Source: a virus. From it: a stretch of 51,144 nt of DNA. A model generated the notes under the pieces. That model had not been told where the DNA came from. It saw only the letters and a program-made list of their open reading frames with translations, and did no database searches. Shown here in pieces: positions 14,957-22,291 of this stretch (position 1 is its first letter; each line of letters begins with the position of its first letter). The stretch is taken from the IMG/VR virus record IMGVR_UViG_3300035034_001269, positions 1 to 51,144 of that record. The stretch is one strand, 5' to 3'. The position numbers were made by a program, and so were the translations under genes.

Positions 14957-15451
14957 ATGAGATTACAAAATTACCTACTTGAAAAATACTACGACTCAGC
15001 AGGTTCCACTGGTGCTGAAATATTCATTAATCCCTCCAAAAGAGATTTCAAGGAAATGGATGCCAGATACGGATATCGTTTCTTTATTGACTTCCGTAAG
15101 AAAAACATCTATATGTTTAACAGTGACACTTACCATCGTGAAGTCATTGGCACTTCTGGAAAATACTATAAACTCAATAAAGAACTTAACCTAAATTGGG
15201 AATCATATTGGAACGGAACGGCTGACTCTATTGAATATGTCATTATGGGCGATTGTAATATGAACATGTCAAATGTTAATTCCGATTCTCTTATGGAACT
15301 CGCTGATAGTTGGTACGATAGATCACTTGAAAAAGTTCAAACTCTTACCACTCATGACTATAATTGGCTTTCCAAATATGGATTCAACCCTAAAGAAGTC
15401 AAAGGTATGGTCGAAGAATACCTTGATACTATGATGGAGAACAAATACTAA
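14957..15451 (+). CDS. capsid-targeted EIFxNPSK-family protein
   Basis: 164 aa. Tag MRLQNYLLEK (L-L-E/K), then GAEIFINPSKRDF, the strand RFFIDFRKKNIYMF with a following YHREV, and a C-terminal helix YNWLSKYGFNPKEV. Paralogue of the 11.3 kb and 37.4-39.1 kb proteins. Late promoter directly upstream; TAATG overlap with the next tagged gene. Confidence 0.7.
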   Translation: MRLQNYLLEKYYDSAGSTGAEIFINPSKRDFKEMDARYGYRFFIDFRKKNIYMFNSDTYHREVIGTSGKYYKLNKELNLNWESYWNGTADSIEYVIMGDCNMNMSNVNSDSLMELADSWYDRSLEKVQTLTTHDYNWLSKYGFNPKEVKGMVEEYLDTMMENKY

Positions 15452-15693
15452 TGAAACTTCAACTCTACCTAACTGAAGCTAAAATAAAATCCAAACTCTC
15501 TCAAGGGGTCTATGGTAAACAACGAACTATCGAAGGTTACAAAAACTACGGTAAACTCTTCGTTCATAAAAGAAAAGGTATGGGTTACACTGTTACCACT
15601 TACTCCACTCTCACTCTTGATGATATGATTGAAATCGGGGGCGAATACTGGCATTCCTCCCTCAATGACCTTCACGATAACCTTAACTCCTAA
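15451..15693 (+). CDS. capsid-targeted small protein
   Basis: 80 aa, MKLQLYLTEA (L-T-E/A). The body (GKLFVHKRKGMGYTVTTYS..IGGEYWHSSLNDL) aligns by eye with the C-terminal half of the protein at 17472 (TLYVHKDSRKGYCISI..INGQVWFKTQRDI), a second paralogue pair. Late operon with the preceding gene. Confidence 0.65.
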   Translation: MKLQLYLTEAKIKSKLSQGVYGKQRTIEGYKNYGKLFVHKRKGMGYTVTTYSTLTLDDMIEIGGEYWHSSLNDLHDNLNS

Positions 15694-15695
15694 CC

Positions 15696-15724
15696 TTGAC
15701 ATATCTATAATTTCTTGGTATGAT
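15696..15724 (+). promoter_or_regulatory. sigma70-type early promoter
   Basis: TTGACA, 17 bp ending TTGG, TATGAT; drives the small zinc-ribbon gene cluster at 15.8-18.0 kb. Confidence 0.75.
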
Positions 15725-15764
15725 CAATCACACTCTAACACATATCCGGTAGGGAGACTTTTTT

Positions 15765-15895
15765 ATGAGAAAACCTAAAACATATGCAAAATGTAAAAAT
15801 GTCTACACTATGATGAGATTTGGGATTTTTGTGAGAATGTAGAAAATCCTGACACTGATGACATTAAACCATGTGACAAATGGGAGAAATTATGA
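15765..15895 (+). pseudogene. frameshifted small gene
   Basis: AGGGAG precedes an ATG at 15765 that gives 25 residues (MRKPKTYAKCKNVYT...) before TAG at 15840. From about 15797 the -1 frame stays open and reads like protein (YDEIWDFCENVENPDTDD, then IKPCDKWEKL). It ends in a TGA that overlaps the next ATG as ATGA, the normal coupling of this genome. The two pieces together would make a ~43-aa Cys-containing protein. Either a base was lost or gained, or there is a -1 shift at the A-rich stretch TAAAAAT. Confidence 0.5.
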
Positions 15896-16014
15896 CCGAA
15901 GAAGATGCTAACAATTTAAGTGATTGTGGATTTGGGTGTTGTATTATCGGTGGTCCTTGGATCACAGTTAATCCTGAATGCCCGGAATGTAACGGAGAAG
16001 ATGATAATGAATGA
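15892..16014 (+). CDS. very small Cys-rich protein
   Basis: 40 aa with CGFGCC and CPEC, plausible metal ligands (zinc-ribbon-like). ATGA coupling from the frameshifted ORF upstream; GGGAG ribosome site. Confidence 0.5.
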   Translation: MTEEDANNLSDCGFGCCIIGGPWITVNPECPECNGEDDNE

Positions 16015-16156
16015 AATTAATTTTACATACGATCACGGCTGTGGGTTTAAAGTACATTGTCTTGTGAGGTTACCTGCTTGCTGTGAAACTGGAACAGGTA
16101 AAGACGAAGCCTCCGCTTTCCTAGACGCACTTTGGAAGGCAGTGAAGGGAGAATAG
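16007..16156 (+). CDS. small hypothetical protein
   Basis: 49 aa from MNEINFTYDHGCGF; GGAG is 9 bp upstream. VHCLVRLPACCETGTGKDEASAFLDALWKAVKG has an alpha/beta look and two Cys. Ends TAG, 1 bp before the next ATG. Confidence 0.55.
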   Translation: MNEINFTYDHGCGFKVHCLVRLPACCETGTGKDEASAFLDALWKAVKGE

Positions 16157-16157
16157 C

Positions 16158-16529
16158 ATGAACGCAAACAAAAATGATGTTATTGCTATGCTCATAGCAG
16201 AAAACAGCCGCCTCAACATCGAAAACAAAGAATACAAACTAGAGGAGCAAAATATGCAGCATGCACATTGTCACGATTGTGGTCTAGAATATGGCTCAGA
16301 CGCTTGGATTGAAGCAGTCATACCCGATAAAGTGTGGAATCGTATCCGTCCAAGCGAATCGGGCACAGAAGGTGGGCTGCTTTGTATTACATGCATCGCA
16401 AGACGGCTGAAAATAAAAGGTCTTAAGGACGTTCCTGTGTGGCTTTGTGGTACCGAGAATCTAATCGGGATGGCAGGGTACCAAGGCGATGACCTTGGAA
16501 CTCTCCGTACTTTTGATGTAAAGGAGTGA
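16158..16529 (+). CDS. conserved phage zinc-binding protein
   Basis: 123 aa. CHDCGLEYGSDAWIEAVIP..W..IRP and GGLLCITCIARRL provide two CxxC pairs (39-42 and about 77-80) flanking a conserved block that I associate with a hypothetical family found in many phages. A coiled N-terminal helix (residues 10-33) precedes it. Function unknown. Confidence 0.65.
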   Translation: MNANKNDVIAMLIAENSRLNIENKEYKLEEQNMQHAHCHDCGLEYGSDAWIEAVIPDKVWNRIRPSESGTEGGLLCITCIARRLKIKGLKDVPVWLCGTENLIGMAGYQGDDLGTLRTFDVKE

Positions 16530-16532
16530 GTT

Positions 16533-16622
16533 ATGTCTTGTGAGAAATGTAAAGATTTAATCATCATATGCAATAGTTGTGGTTTAATGAATTTTGTTAG
16601 GAAGTTAACGGTAAGCGCATAA
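16533..16622 (+). CDS. tiny zinc-ribbon ORF
   Basis: 29 aa, CEKC (3-6) and CNSC (13-16). AAAGGAG upstream. May be functional or a fragment of a longer ribbon protein. Confidence 0.45.
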   Translation: MSCEKCKDLIIICNSCGLMNFVRKLTVSA

Positions 16623-16677
16623 CCAGTTGTTATCCAGACCACGAAATTTCAATTATGTGACGTATAGGAGAACAGTG

Positions 16678-16821
16678 ATGGAAGATACTAAAGCCATTGA
16701 GAGAGCTGTTATGGCTGATAGAAATAGACCTTGTTTATATGGGGTTCGTGGACCATGTTCACATCCAAAATGTCTGGATGCCCACTATCAAACACTTAAA
16801 ACACTTAAGGGAGAACAGTAA
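16678..16821 (+). CDS. small hypothetical protein
   Basis: 47 aa from MEDTKAIERA; the start is chosen for AGGAGAACAGTG directly upstream. CSHPKCLDAHY has Cys/His ligands typical of a short zinc-binding loop. TAATG overlap with the next gene. Confidence 0.55.
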   Translation: MEDTKAIERAVMADRNRPCLYGVRGPCSHPKCLDAHYQTLKTLKGEQ

Positions 16822-17075
16822 TGGCTGGCACAAACAAAATAATCAAAAATGAAAGACTAGAGAAACTATCTGAATGTGTGCGAAAAGGTACTCCTATTTA
16901 TTTTAGTGAAGCATTGGAAGTCATGGAATATCAAAATCAATTGAAACAACAAAACTCTCTGAAATATAAATTAATGAGAGATAGGTATCGATACCCTATC
17001 GTACTTGTAAAAGGTAAACCTATTAAGAACTGTCTCAGAATTATTGTACAAAATATTAAAAAGTTGTGGAGATAG
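16821..17075 (+). CDS. hypothetical basic protein
   Basis: 84 aa, basic helical N-terminal half, unrecognised; shares the GGAGAACA(G/A) ribosome leader of its neighbours. Confidence 0.55.
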   Translation: MAGTNKIIKNERLEKLSECVRKGTPIYFSEALEVMEYQNQLKQQNSLKYKLMRDRYRYPIVLVKGKPIKNCLRIIVQNIKKLWR

Positions 17076-17085
17076 GAGAACAACG

Positions 17086-17427
17086 ATGAATAGTTTAACG
17101 TGTGAATTAACTGAAGCCTACAATAAAATAGAACGACTTGAAACCAAACTCAACGAGTCTCAGAATGAGATTGATGAACTTCACCGTCAACTTGGGGCGA
17201 TTGTGGCTGAAGAAATTAAAACTTTTGCAACTACTTTAGCGGTTCAGGAACTTCAGAATACTATTGACGATAACACCAACTTACGAGTGACTTTGAAAGA
17301 AGTCATTGATGAATATTATGATGACTACGGTTTACTCGTTGGTCAGAACAGGAATGAATACTTACCTTTTGATGAGTTGGTATGCATCAGTAAAGCAAAT
17401 AATATACTCAATGAAAAAATAAAATAA
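17086..17427 (+). CDS. coiled-coil protein
   Basis: 113 aa from MNSLTCELTEAY; AGGAG precedes this Met. Residues 1-45 form a long heptad-rich helix (YNKIERLETKLNESQNEID), then an acidic region. Probably an oligomeric scaffold; function unknown. Confidence 0.6.
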   Translation: MNSLTCELTEAYNKIERLETKLNESQNEIDELHRQLGAIVAEEIKTFATTLAVQELQNTIDDNTNLRVTLKEVIDEYYDDYGLLVGQNRNEYLPFDELVCISKANNILNEKIK

Positions 17428-17471
17428 ATAATGTATTTTGCCGATTCATTCAAGGTAGATGGAAAAACGAA

Positions 17472-17750
17472 ATGACTTGCAATCACCCTGAACTCACTAC
17501 GTCTTCTCTCGATTGGTACTCTGACTCATTGAGAATATACGGCGATTGCAAAACTATTACTTCTCCTCTAGGGAATAAAAAACAAAGAGCCATTCTTAGA
17601 TACAAACATTATGATACACTCTATGTTCATAAGGATAGCAGGAAAGGTTACTGTATCTCTATAGATGAATCTAAAAATAATCTCATTGATATCAACGGAC
17701 AAGTTTGGTTCAAAACTCAAAGAGATATAAAACATCTAATCGCTAATTAA
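17472..17750 (+). CDS. hypothetical protein related to the 15451 gene
   Basis: 92 aa. The C-terminal ~50 residues match the body of the capsid-targeted protein at 15451 (YVHKDSRKGYCISI, INGQVWFKTQRDI), but the N-terminus (MTCNHPELTTSS) lacks a YLxE tag, so one paralogue seems to be packaged and the other not. Confidence 0.6.
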   Translation: MTCNHPELTTSSLDWYSDSLRIYGDCKTITSPLGNKKQRAILRYKHYDTLYVHKDSRKGYCISIDESKNNLIDINGQVWFKTQRDIKHLIAN

Positions 17751-17765
17751 AAGGAACTATAACTT

Positions 17766-17993
17766 ATGACTATGACTAAACATCAATTAGATAATACTGT
17801 CAGAGATATCATTAAAACTCATTACTTCAATATCAACGATAGAAGAGAACGTTACCTTATCCTTCAAGAACTTAGACATCAATTACCTAGCCTTATGATC
17901 TCTGTTCAATCTTTCGGTGACAACATGACCATTGATATCCCGACTTTCTATTGGGAAGTATCAACCAAAGGTATTAAGTTTGATGATGTTTGA
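17766..17993 (+). CDS. hypothetical protein
   Basis: 75 aa, amphipathic helix then beta, unrecognised. AAGGAAC upstream. Last gene before the 0.8-kb non-coding stretch. Confidence 0.55.
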   Translation: MTMTKHQLDNTVRDIIKTHYFNINDRRERYLILQELRHQLPSLMISVQSFGDNMTIDIPTFYWEVSTKGIKFDDV

Positions 17994-18044
17994 TATCACT
18001 CTACATACTCATTGAGTAAACTGAGTATATAATCTACTCATTTT

Positions 18045-18078
18045 AGGGGTTATTCCATACGGTCTAACCCCTTGTTTT
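18045..18078 (+). terminator. intrinsic terminator
   Basis: AGGGGTTA (18045-18052) and TAACCCCT (18065-18072) form an 8-bp stem followed by TGTTTTAT; it closes the plus-strand early unit. Confidence 0.65.
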
Positions 18079-18574
18079 ATAAGGCTTTTTTTCTAGTCAA
18101 TATAAGACCTTTTTAACAATCCCAAATATACACATAATTACCTATAACTCCACACCATAAAACACTATATGTCTTTGAATTTCGATGAAATAAGCTATAT
18201 TTTAACATAGTCATATATATCTCTATATCTCTCTAGACCCCATATAAACCGGGGTTCTACAACACATAATAACACTATTTTACACTTGATTAATAAAAAT
18301 CCCTTTGTTTGCAAGGCTTTGAAGTGTGTCCTTTTCCACTGTCTGTATAATCACTCTCAGCATTTTGCACCATTTTAATCTACACCGGATTTCTGAGGGG
18401 TCGTAGGGGTCAAGTCACCATCTACACGCAGGTTACGTGTTTCATATGAAAACGAGAGCACAAATCACTACCTATAGCCAAGCGAAATCGTCTTTTACCT
18501 CTGAAAACACCTTGCATGGAAGCATATATGACCACATATAGAGAAATCTCTATACACTGATATCCACTGGGGTG
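18079..18574. other. non-coding stretch upstream of the GIY-YIG gene
   Basis: About 500 bp without a credible ORF on either strand. It contains AT-rich runs, a short ACCCC/GGGGT inverted pair near 18237-18256 and T-runs that may extend the terminator. No RNA gene is recognised. Confidence 0.5.
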
Positions 18575-18603
18575 TTGACGTTATCGGGGTAATATGGTAT
18601 ATT
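18575..18603 (+). promoter_or_regulatory. sigma70-type promoter
   Basis: TTGACG, 17 bp ending ATGG, TATATT. Gives an approximately 110-nt leader before the ORF at 18722. Confidence 0.6.
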
Positions 18604-18684
18604 ATTGTGTCGTTCAGTGGAGGATACATTAATCTATTATAATATTAAAGTGTCGTTTATTAGGGGATAAAATATACAAATATG

Positions 18685-18692
18685 TATAAATA
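18685..18692 (+). promoter_or_regulatory. T4-type late promoter TATAAATA
   Basis: Perfect late box followed at ~20 bp by AGGAGG and the ATG at 18722, so this unit has both early and late promoters. Confidence 0.65.
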
Positions 18693-18721
18693 CTAATAGG
18701 AATATGATGATAGGAGGTAGG

Positions 18722-18868
18722 ATGAAGACCGAAATATTTGCTCAAGGGTATCCAATGCACCCATACAACGTAGAGAAGCAATTGGAATTTGATTTCACAG
18801 GAGGCGATGATGGGGAGAGACTTTCAGGATGTAGTGATGATGCAAGTAGGACCGAGAGAGAAGGCTAA
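18722..18868 (+). CDS. 48-aa ORF overlapping the GIY-YIG gene
   Basis: Excellent AGGAGG ribosome site. It opens MKTEIFAQGYP and contains EKQLEFDF (residues 18-25), a hydrophobic-acidic segment resembling sliding-clamp peptides. The last ~20 residues overlap the endonuclease reading frame and look like out-of-frame sequence, so this may be the original start of a longer gene now broken, or a leader that couples translation. Confidence 0.45.
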   Translation: MKTEIFAQGYPMHPYNVEKQLEFDFTGGDDGERLSGCSDDASRTEREG

Positions 18869-19451
18869 TGGACATAAAGTGGTATATGAATTATTTCACC
18901 CATTAACAGGTAGATCATATATCGGTTCATCCCGTAGCGTGTATTCAAGGGTGACACAACATAAGAGTCAAGCGTTTACAGCGTTATCAGAGTTGGAATT
19001 TTATAGGGATATCAGAGAGTTCGGATGGCAAGACCTCGTATTCACCATACTCCACGAAGGTGACGATTACAGGGAGAAGGAGATAGAATTTACCAAGAAT
19101 GCAGATAATTGTTACAATCTATTTAATACTGATAAACGGTCACAACCTTCACCGATGACACAGGAAACGAAGGATAAACAAAGCGAGTATTGGAAGCAAC
19201 GAATTCTTGATGACCCGAAATACGCTGCACAGGTAGAGTCAAATCGTCAGAAGGCAGTGGCTCAAAGTGTATTAAGTAGAACCAAGAAATATCATATATG
19301 GTATGATGACGATACTGAAACTGATATGACGGGCACACTAAAGAGTATATCACTGAAACACAATATGTCAAGTAGTGCATTATCAACTTGGATGAGAAGG
19401 GGGTGTAAGCGGAAGTGTTCTAATATCGTCAAAATAGAAGAGGTCACATAG
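18810..19451 (+). CDS. GIY-YIG homing endonuclease
   Basis: 213 aa. HKVVYELFHPLTGRSYIGSS (about 22-41) is the GIY-YIG strand pair, followed by SRVTQH with the conserved Arg. Glu in DYREKEIEF (about 90) is a good candidate for the catalytic metal ligand. The C-terminus (SISLKHNMSSSALSTWMRRG) resembles the helix-turn-helix repeats of T4 Seg/I-TevI-type enzymes that bind DNA. The start follows AGGAGG at 5 bp. It is free-standing beside the origin-like region. Confidence 0.85.
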   Translation: MGRDFQDVVMMQVGPREKANGHKVVYELFHPLTGRSYIGSSRSVYSRVTQHKSQAFTALSELEFYRDIREFGWQDLVFTILHEGDDYREKEIEFTKNADNCYNLFNTDKRSQPSPMTQETKDKQSEYWKQRILDDPKYAAQVESNRQKAVAQSVLSRTKKYHIWYDDDTETDMTGTLKSISLKHNMSSSALSTWMRRGCKRKCSNIVKIEEVT

Positions 19452-19581
19452 TTGTCCCCGGCAAACCGTCTTTATTTTCTTGATTTCAGGGGAAGGGGTA
19501 TGGTATACTAGAAGTAGAAGCAAAAATTCCTATACCATATATGTATGATTACCATATATGATGCACTGTATACCACGTAGC

Positions 19582-19616
19582 ACGACTTATCCACAAATTA
19601 GAAAAAACTAAGTCGT
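19582..19616. repeat. inverted repeat around a DnaA box
   Basis: ACGACTTA (19582-19589) and TAAGTCGT (19609-19616) flank a loop holding most of the DnaA box; the left arm overlaps the box. Confidence 0.6.
19587..19595 (+). promoter_or_regulatory. perfect DnaA box TTATCCACA
   Basis: Exact match to the bacterial high-affinity DnaA binding 9-mer. Confidence 0.65.
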
Positions 19617-19686
19617 ATAACGTATATTATGTAACCTTTGAGTATTGAGTAGCACGATAATAGTGAGGTAATACAGGCACTTAGGC

Positions 19687-19704
19687 TATCCCATATATGG
19701 GATA
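19687..19704. repeat. 18-bp perfect palindrome
   Basis: TATCCCATATATGGGATA is fully self-complementary; possible dimeric protein operator within the origin-like region. Confidence 0.75.
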
Positions 19705-19731
19705 ATATACCACATCTACGAACCTGCATGT

Positions 19732-19740
19732 TGTGGATAA
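19732..19740 (-). promoter_or_regulatory. perfect DnaA box, inverted
   Basis: TGTGGATAA, the reverse complement of TTATCCACA, 136 bp from the first box and facing it. Confidence 0.65.
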
Positions 19741-19771
19741 CTTATGACTTGACAAGGTAAAACAGGGTGAA

Positions 19772-19787
19772 ATACCATAGATGGTAT
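19772..19787. repeat. near-perfect palindrome ATACCATAGATGGTAT
   Basis: 14 of 16 positions are symmetric. Related ATACCATATATG and GGTATACCA sequences recur at about 19500, 19530, 19550, 19785 and 20020. Confidence 0.65.
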
Positions 19788-19859
19788 ACCATTAGTGGTA
19801 AATGGCTACTATAAATGGTAAATGATGCCTATCTCCTTAGAATATCATATTGAATCAGC

Positions 19860-19930
19860 GATGTCAAGGAAAATCGGCGGAGAGAAAATTAGGTTGATGC
19901 ACAATGAGAGGTTGATGTCAAGGGAAATCG
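19860..19930. repeat. 17-bp direct repeat pair
   Basis: GATGTCAAGGAAAATCG (19860-19876) and GATGTCAAGGGAAATCG (19914-19930), one mismatch, 54 bp apart. Confidence 0.7.
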
Positions 19931-20222
19931 TTCCCCCTGTGTGGTACCACGTATATATGCAATATATATTATATATGAAAAACCAATCGGTCAAACGCGA
20001 AAGGGTATGGGTGGTAGTTCAGGTATACCACTGCTTATGGTATTTTTTGTCCCCTGTATATGAAAAGTTTTTTTAAAACCCGATTAAAAAAAAATTTGCG
20101 GCAGAAAAAATCGCCAAGGGATTCCCCCAGAATTGATTAAAATATCTGTGAGTATTATGAATAGAAGAAAGGTCACCGAAAACGTAGTGATATCAAGGGG
20201 TTATATATTGAATAGATTATAC

Positions 20223-20248
20223 GTCTGGTCAACGAAGTTGACACAGAC
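20223..20248. terminator. strong hairpin downstream of the minus array
   Basis: GTCTG-GTCAAC and GTTGAC-CAGAC form an 11-bp stem with one bulge and a 3-nt loop, just past the last minus-strand stop (20270). No U-run follows, so it may be a processing or protection hairpin rather than a terminator. Confidence 0.5.
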
Positions 20249-20269
20249 TATAACGAGTTTGATCGTGTT

Positions 20270-20530
20270 TCACACGACAAACAAGTTATCAGGCAAATCA
20301 TCAGGCTGAGAGATAGAGAGGATAGTGATACCTTCACTATTTCTGTTTTCCTCAGAGAGCATACACCAAAACGAGTAATGTTCAGAAATGTGACCCGTAT
20401 TCAGATCAGTGCAAGTCCACTCCACCCCCTTTGAATTGACCATAGTAGCCAACCAATGAACAATCTTATTAGGATCATCGGGGTGATATGGATATTGGAT
20501 AGTCATTTGAGTGCCTACAAGGTATCTCAT
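20270..20530 (-). CDS. tagged protein (LPDNLFVV), last of minus array
   Basis: 86 aa, unrecognised beta-rich body (TQMTIQYPYHPDDPNK..LATMVNSKGVEWTC). Divergent tail LPDNLFVV. No gene follows, so the tail has no coupling role here. ATGA overlap at its start. Confidence 0.65.
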   Translation of the reverse strand: MRYLVGTQMTIQYPYHPDDPNKIVHWLATMVNSKGVEWTCTDLNTGHISEHYSFWCMLSEENRNSEGITILSISQPDDLPDNLFVV

Positions 20531-20793
20531 ATAGTAAAAAGTTCCTCATCAAAGGGAGAATAAGGGATGATGTTATGTTCAGACCAATTTCCACCAATAC
20601 CATCATCAAGAGTATAGTGGTTACAGTTATAGTGGGTCGTGTGGGTCGCGGAGATAGTAAAGACTCTGCCCTTTTTGAATATGTTATGAGCATCTGCATT
20701 CCAATCGGATAGTTTATCCTCAGGGGAAGCATCGTCATACTCTTGAATAATGTTAGGGCAAAGGCAGACCTTTTGTCCGAGATAGAATTTCAT
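20527..20793 (-). CDS. tagged protein (FDEELFTI)
   Basis: 88 aa opening MKFYLGQKVCLCPN, paralogous in its first residues to the 13144 and 22521 proteins. Tail FDEELFTI. Confidence 0.7.
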   Translation of the reverse strand: MKFYLGQKVCLCPNIIQEYDDASPEDKLSDWNADAHNIFKKGRVFTISATHTTHYNCNHYTLDDGIGGNWSEHNIIPYSPFDEELFTI

Positions 20794-21071
20794 AGAATGA
20801 AAAGTTCCTCAGGAAGAATAATTTTAGGTAATACTACAAAATGGTTTTCACTGAGCATAGGTACATCGCCGGAAGGACCAATAATTTTATTTCCATTAGG
20901 ATATCGAAAGGAGAACATATAATTCTCCTCTTCTCTAATCACCATAATTTTACCGCGGACACAATGACCATAATAGCACTTTGCGAGATTGTGGTTAATT
21001 TTGGCTAAGAGACAGTCATGTGGAATGTGTTGACCGGAGTATATATTATCAATTAATAATTGTTTATACAT
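20790..21071 (-). CDS. tagged protein (LPEELFIL)
   Basis: 93 aa, KIMVIREEENYMFSFRYPNGNKIIG in the middle, unrecognised. Tail LPEELFIL. Its start overlaps the 22-aa mini-ORF by 8 bp. Confidence 0.65.
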   Translation of the reverse strand: MYKQLLIDNIYSGQHIPHDCLLAKINHNLAKCYYGHCVRGKIMVIREEENYMFSFRYPNGNKIIGPSGDVPMLSENHFVVLPKIILPEELFIL

Positions 21072-21132
21072 TAAACTCCTCCTCAGGTAGCGAGTTTTTA
21101 TTTTTAATTTCTTTCAAACGATCATCGTTCAT
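21064..21132 (-). CDS. 22-aa mini-ORF ending in the tag (LPEEEFNV)
   Basis: ATG overlaps the upstream stop as ATGA. The product is 14 residues of charged helix plus LPEEEFNV, essentially a tag without a body. Its GAGGAGG would be the ribosome site for the next gene. It may be a deletion remnant, a coupling spacer or a functional free tag. Confidence 0.5.
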   Translation of the reverse strand: MNDDRLKEIKNKNSLPEEEFNV

Positions 21133-21443
21133 AATATAAACAAGTCATCATCGAGATAATTAGAGTTACGATGGATCACCAATCGTTTATCCGTTCTATC
21201 ATGTATGACTTTAAAAGTTTTATAAGTGAGAATCTGAAGGTTAATGATGTGAGGATTATATGTTCGGTGACCGGGTTTATAATCATCTTTAAACCATTGT
21301 AGTTTAACTCCTTCGCCATTTTCAATAATTTCGAGAATTTTGCATCTGGCATATGGGATATTCGGATAACCTTCGTTATCTGTCAAGTCATAGTATTCAA
21401 TTTCATCGCCGGGATAAACGGTATGGTATTTTTTAATAGTCAT
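21129..21443 (-). CDS. tagged protein (LDDDLFIL)
   Basis: 104 aa, YPGDEIEYYDLTDNEGY..YARCKILEIIENGEGVKLQWF, SH3-like. Tail LDDDLFIL encoded by gatgatgacttg, which lacks the GAGGA core, so the peptide is kept without the ribosome-site sequence. Confidence 0.7.
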   Translation of the reverse strand: MTIKKYHTVYPGDEIEYYDLTDNEGYPNIPYARCKILEIIENGEGVKLQWFKDDYKPGHRTYNPHIINLQILTYKTFKVIHDRTDKRLVIHRNSNYLDDDLFIL

Positions 21444-21655
21444 ATGGTAAACAATTCCTCAGGTAGAGCATCCGTAAAGGGGATATAAGTATAGTCAGAA
21501 TGATCATCAAGGAATCTTGTAAGGAAATCGATTTCAAGTGTAGTAGGTTTGTCAACGTTGTTTTTCAGATGAACTCTACCATCAATGACTTTAGTAATTC
21601 TAGCATACTTGCCACCGGGAGAGAGGATTTTGTCACCTTTTTTAAAGTTAAACAT
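21440..21655 (-). CDS. tagged SH3-like protein (LPEELFTI)
   Basis: 71 aa, FKKGDKILSPGGKYARITKVIDGRVHLKN: a textbook small-barrel strand/turn order. Tail LPEELFTI. A 61-bp gap precedes it, with no clear promoter. Confidence 0.7.
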   Translation of the reverse strand: MFNFKKGDKILSPGGKYARITKVIDGRVHLKNNVDKPTTLEIDFLTRFLDDHSDYTYIPFTDALPEELFTI

Positions 21656-21716
21656 AAAGTCATTTACCTATCGTAACGTTCCATCGAGGGAACATTAACA
21701 TTTAATTTGTGTGTGG

Positions 21717-22073
21717 TCAGTCAATAAATAAATCTTCATCAAAATGAGAAGTAGGTGGTTCAGGTGGCACAATAATTGCCGGTGTGCCGGGTTTCATTAG
21801 AGCTTGGCAATATTTATGATCACCGTATCTTTCAGGAGCAACAGTGACCCCACCTTGCACTTCCCACCCGCATTGAATGAGGTGATTAACAATCCTTACA
21901 AGCCCTCCATATCCAATTCGTTCGACGATCTTGTATTCAGGAAGGGTAGGGTCGGGCAGATCGGGTTCTGGTTGTTCCATTAGATGTTGAGGTATATAAC
22001 TGTCATCCATCATTTCGGGTGTCATCCTCGGCATACCGAGAAGGTCGTTGATGTCATCAAAGGGTATCCTCAT
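21717..22073 (-). CDS. tagged protein (FDEDLFID)
   Basis: 118 aa with a proline-rich acidic middle (EQPEPDLPDPTLPEYK) and YGGLVRIVNHLIQCGWEVQGGVTV, resembling DUF1737-type small domains in phages. Tail FDEDLFID, the only one ending in Asp, and not overlapped by a downstream gene. Confidence 0.65.
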   Translation of the reverse strand: MRIPFDDINDLLGMPRMTPEMMDDSYIPQHLMEQPEPDLPDPTLPEYKIVERIGYGGLVRIVNHLIQCGWEVQGGVTVAPERYGDHKYCQALMKPGTPAIIVPPEPPTSHFDEDLFID

Positions 22074-22291
22074 AATGTAAATAGTTCCTCATCAAAATGT
22101 TCTGGTACGATAGTGAGAATCTTAGCTGGGTGAATTCCCATCACATCATCGTCTTTATACTTTACAACAAAGGAGTATCCGATGTCAACAATGGTGCCGA
22201 CTTGACCGTACCATTTAGAGATAGGTGAGTTATTTCTAACTCTGTCACCGATCCGTAGTCCGTAGATAACATTCTCATAATAATGATTCAT
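22070..22291 (-). CDS. tagged SH3-like protein (FDEELFTL)
   Basis: 73 aa, LRIGDRVRNNSPISKWYGQVGTIVDIGYSFVVKY: SH3/KOW-like. Tail FDEELFTL; ATGA both sides. Confidence 0.7.
   Translation of the reverse strand: MNHYYENVIYGLRIGDRVRNNSPISKWYGQVGTIVDIGYSFVVKYKDDDVMGIHPAKILTIVPEHFDEELFTL

Larger units (their letters stand above)
19452..20269. other. candidate replication origin region
   Basis: 818 bp between converging gene blocks, very AT-rich and lacking a credible gene. It carries two perfect 9-mer DnaA boxes in opposite orientation, several ATACCA/TGGTAT palindromic sites, an 18-bp perfect palindrome, direct repeats and poly-A/T tracts near 20.07-20.10 kb. This combination is what DnaA/iteron-type origins contain; T4-type phages normally do not use DnaA boxes, so the assignment is inference. 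Confidence 0.5.

Noticed and set aside
19822-20076. 84-aa plus-strand ORF in the origin-like region
   Set aside because: No ribosome site, composed of direct repeats and AT-rich palindromic sequence, unlike neighbouring proteins.
20158-20310. 50-codon plus-strand ORF starting MNRRKVTENV
   Set aside because: Runs through the hairpin and antisense to a tagged gene; composition not protein-like.
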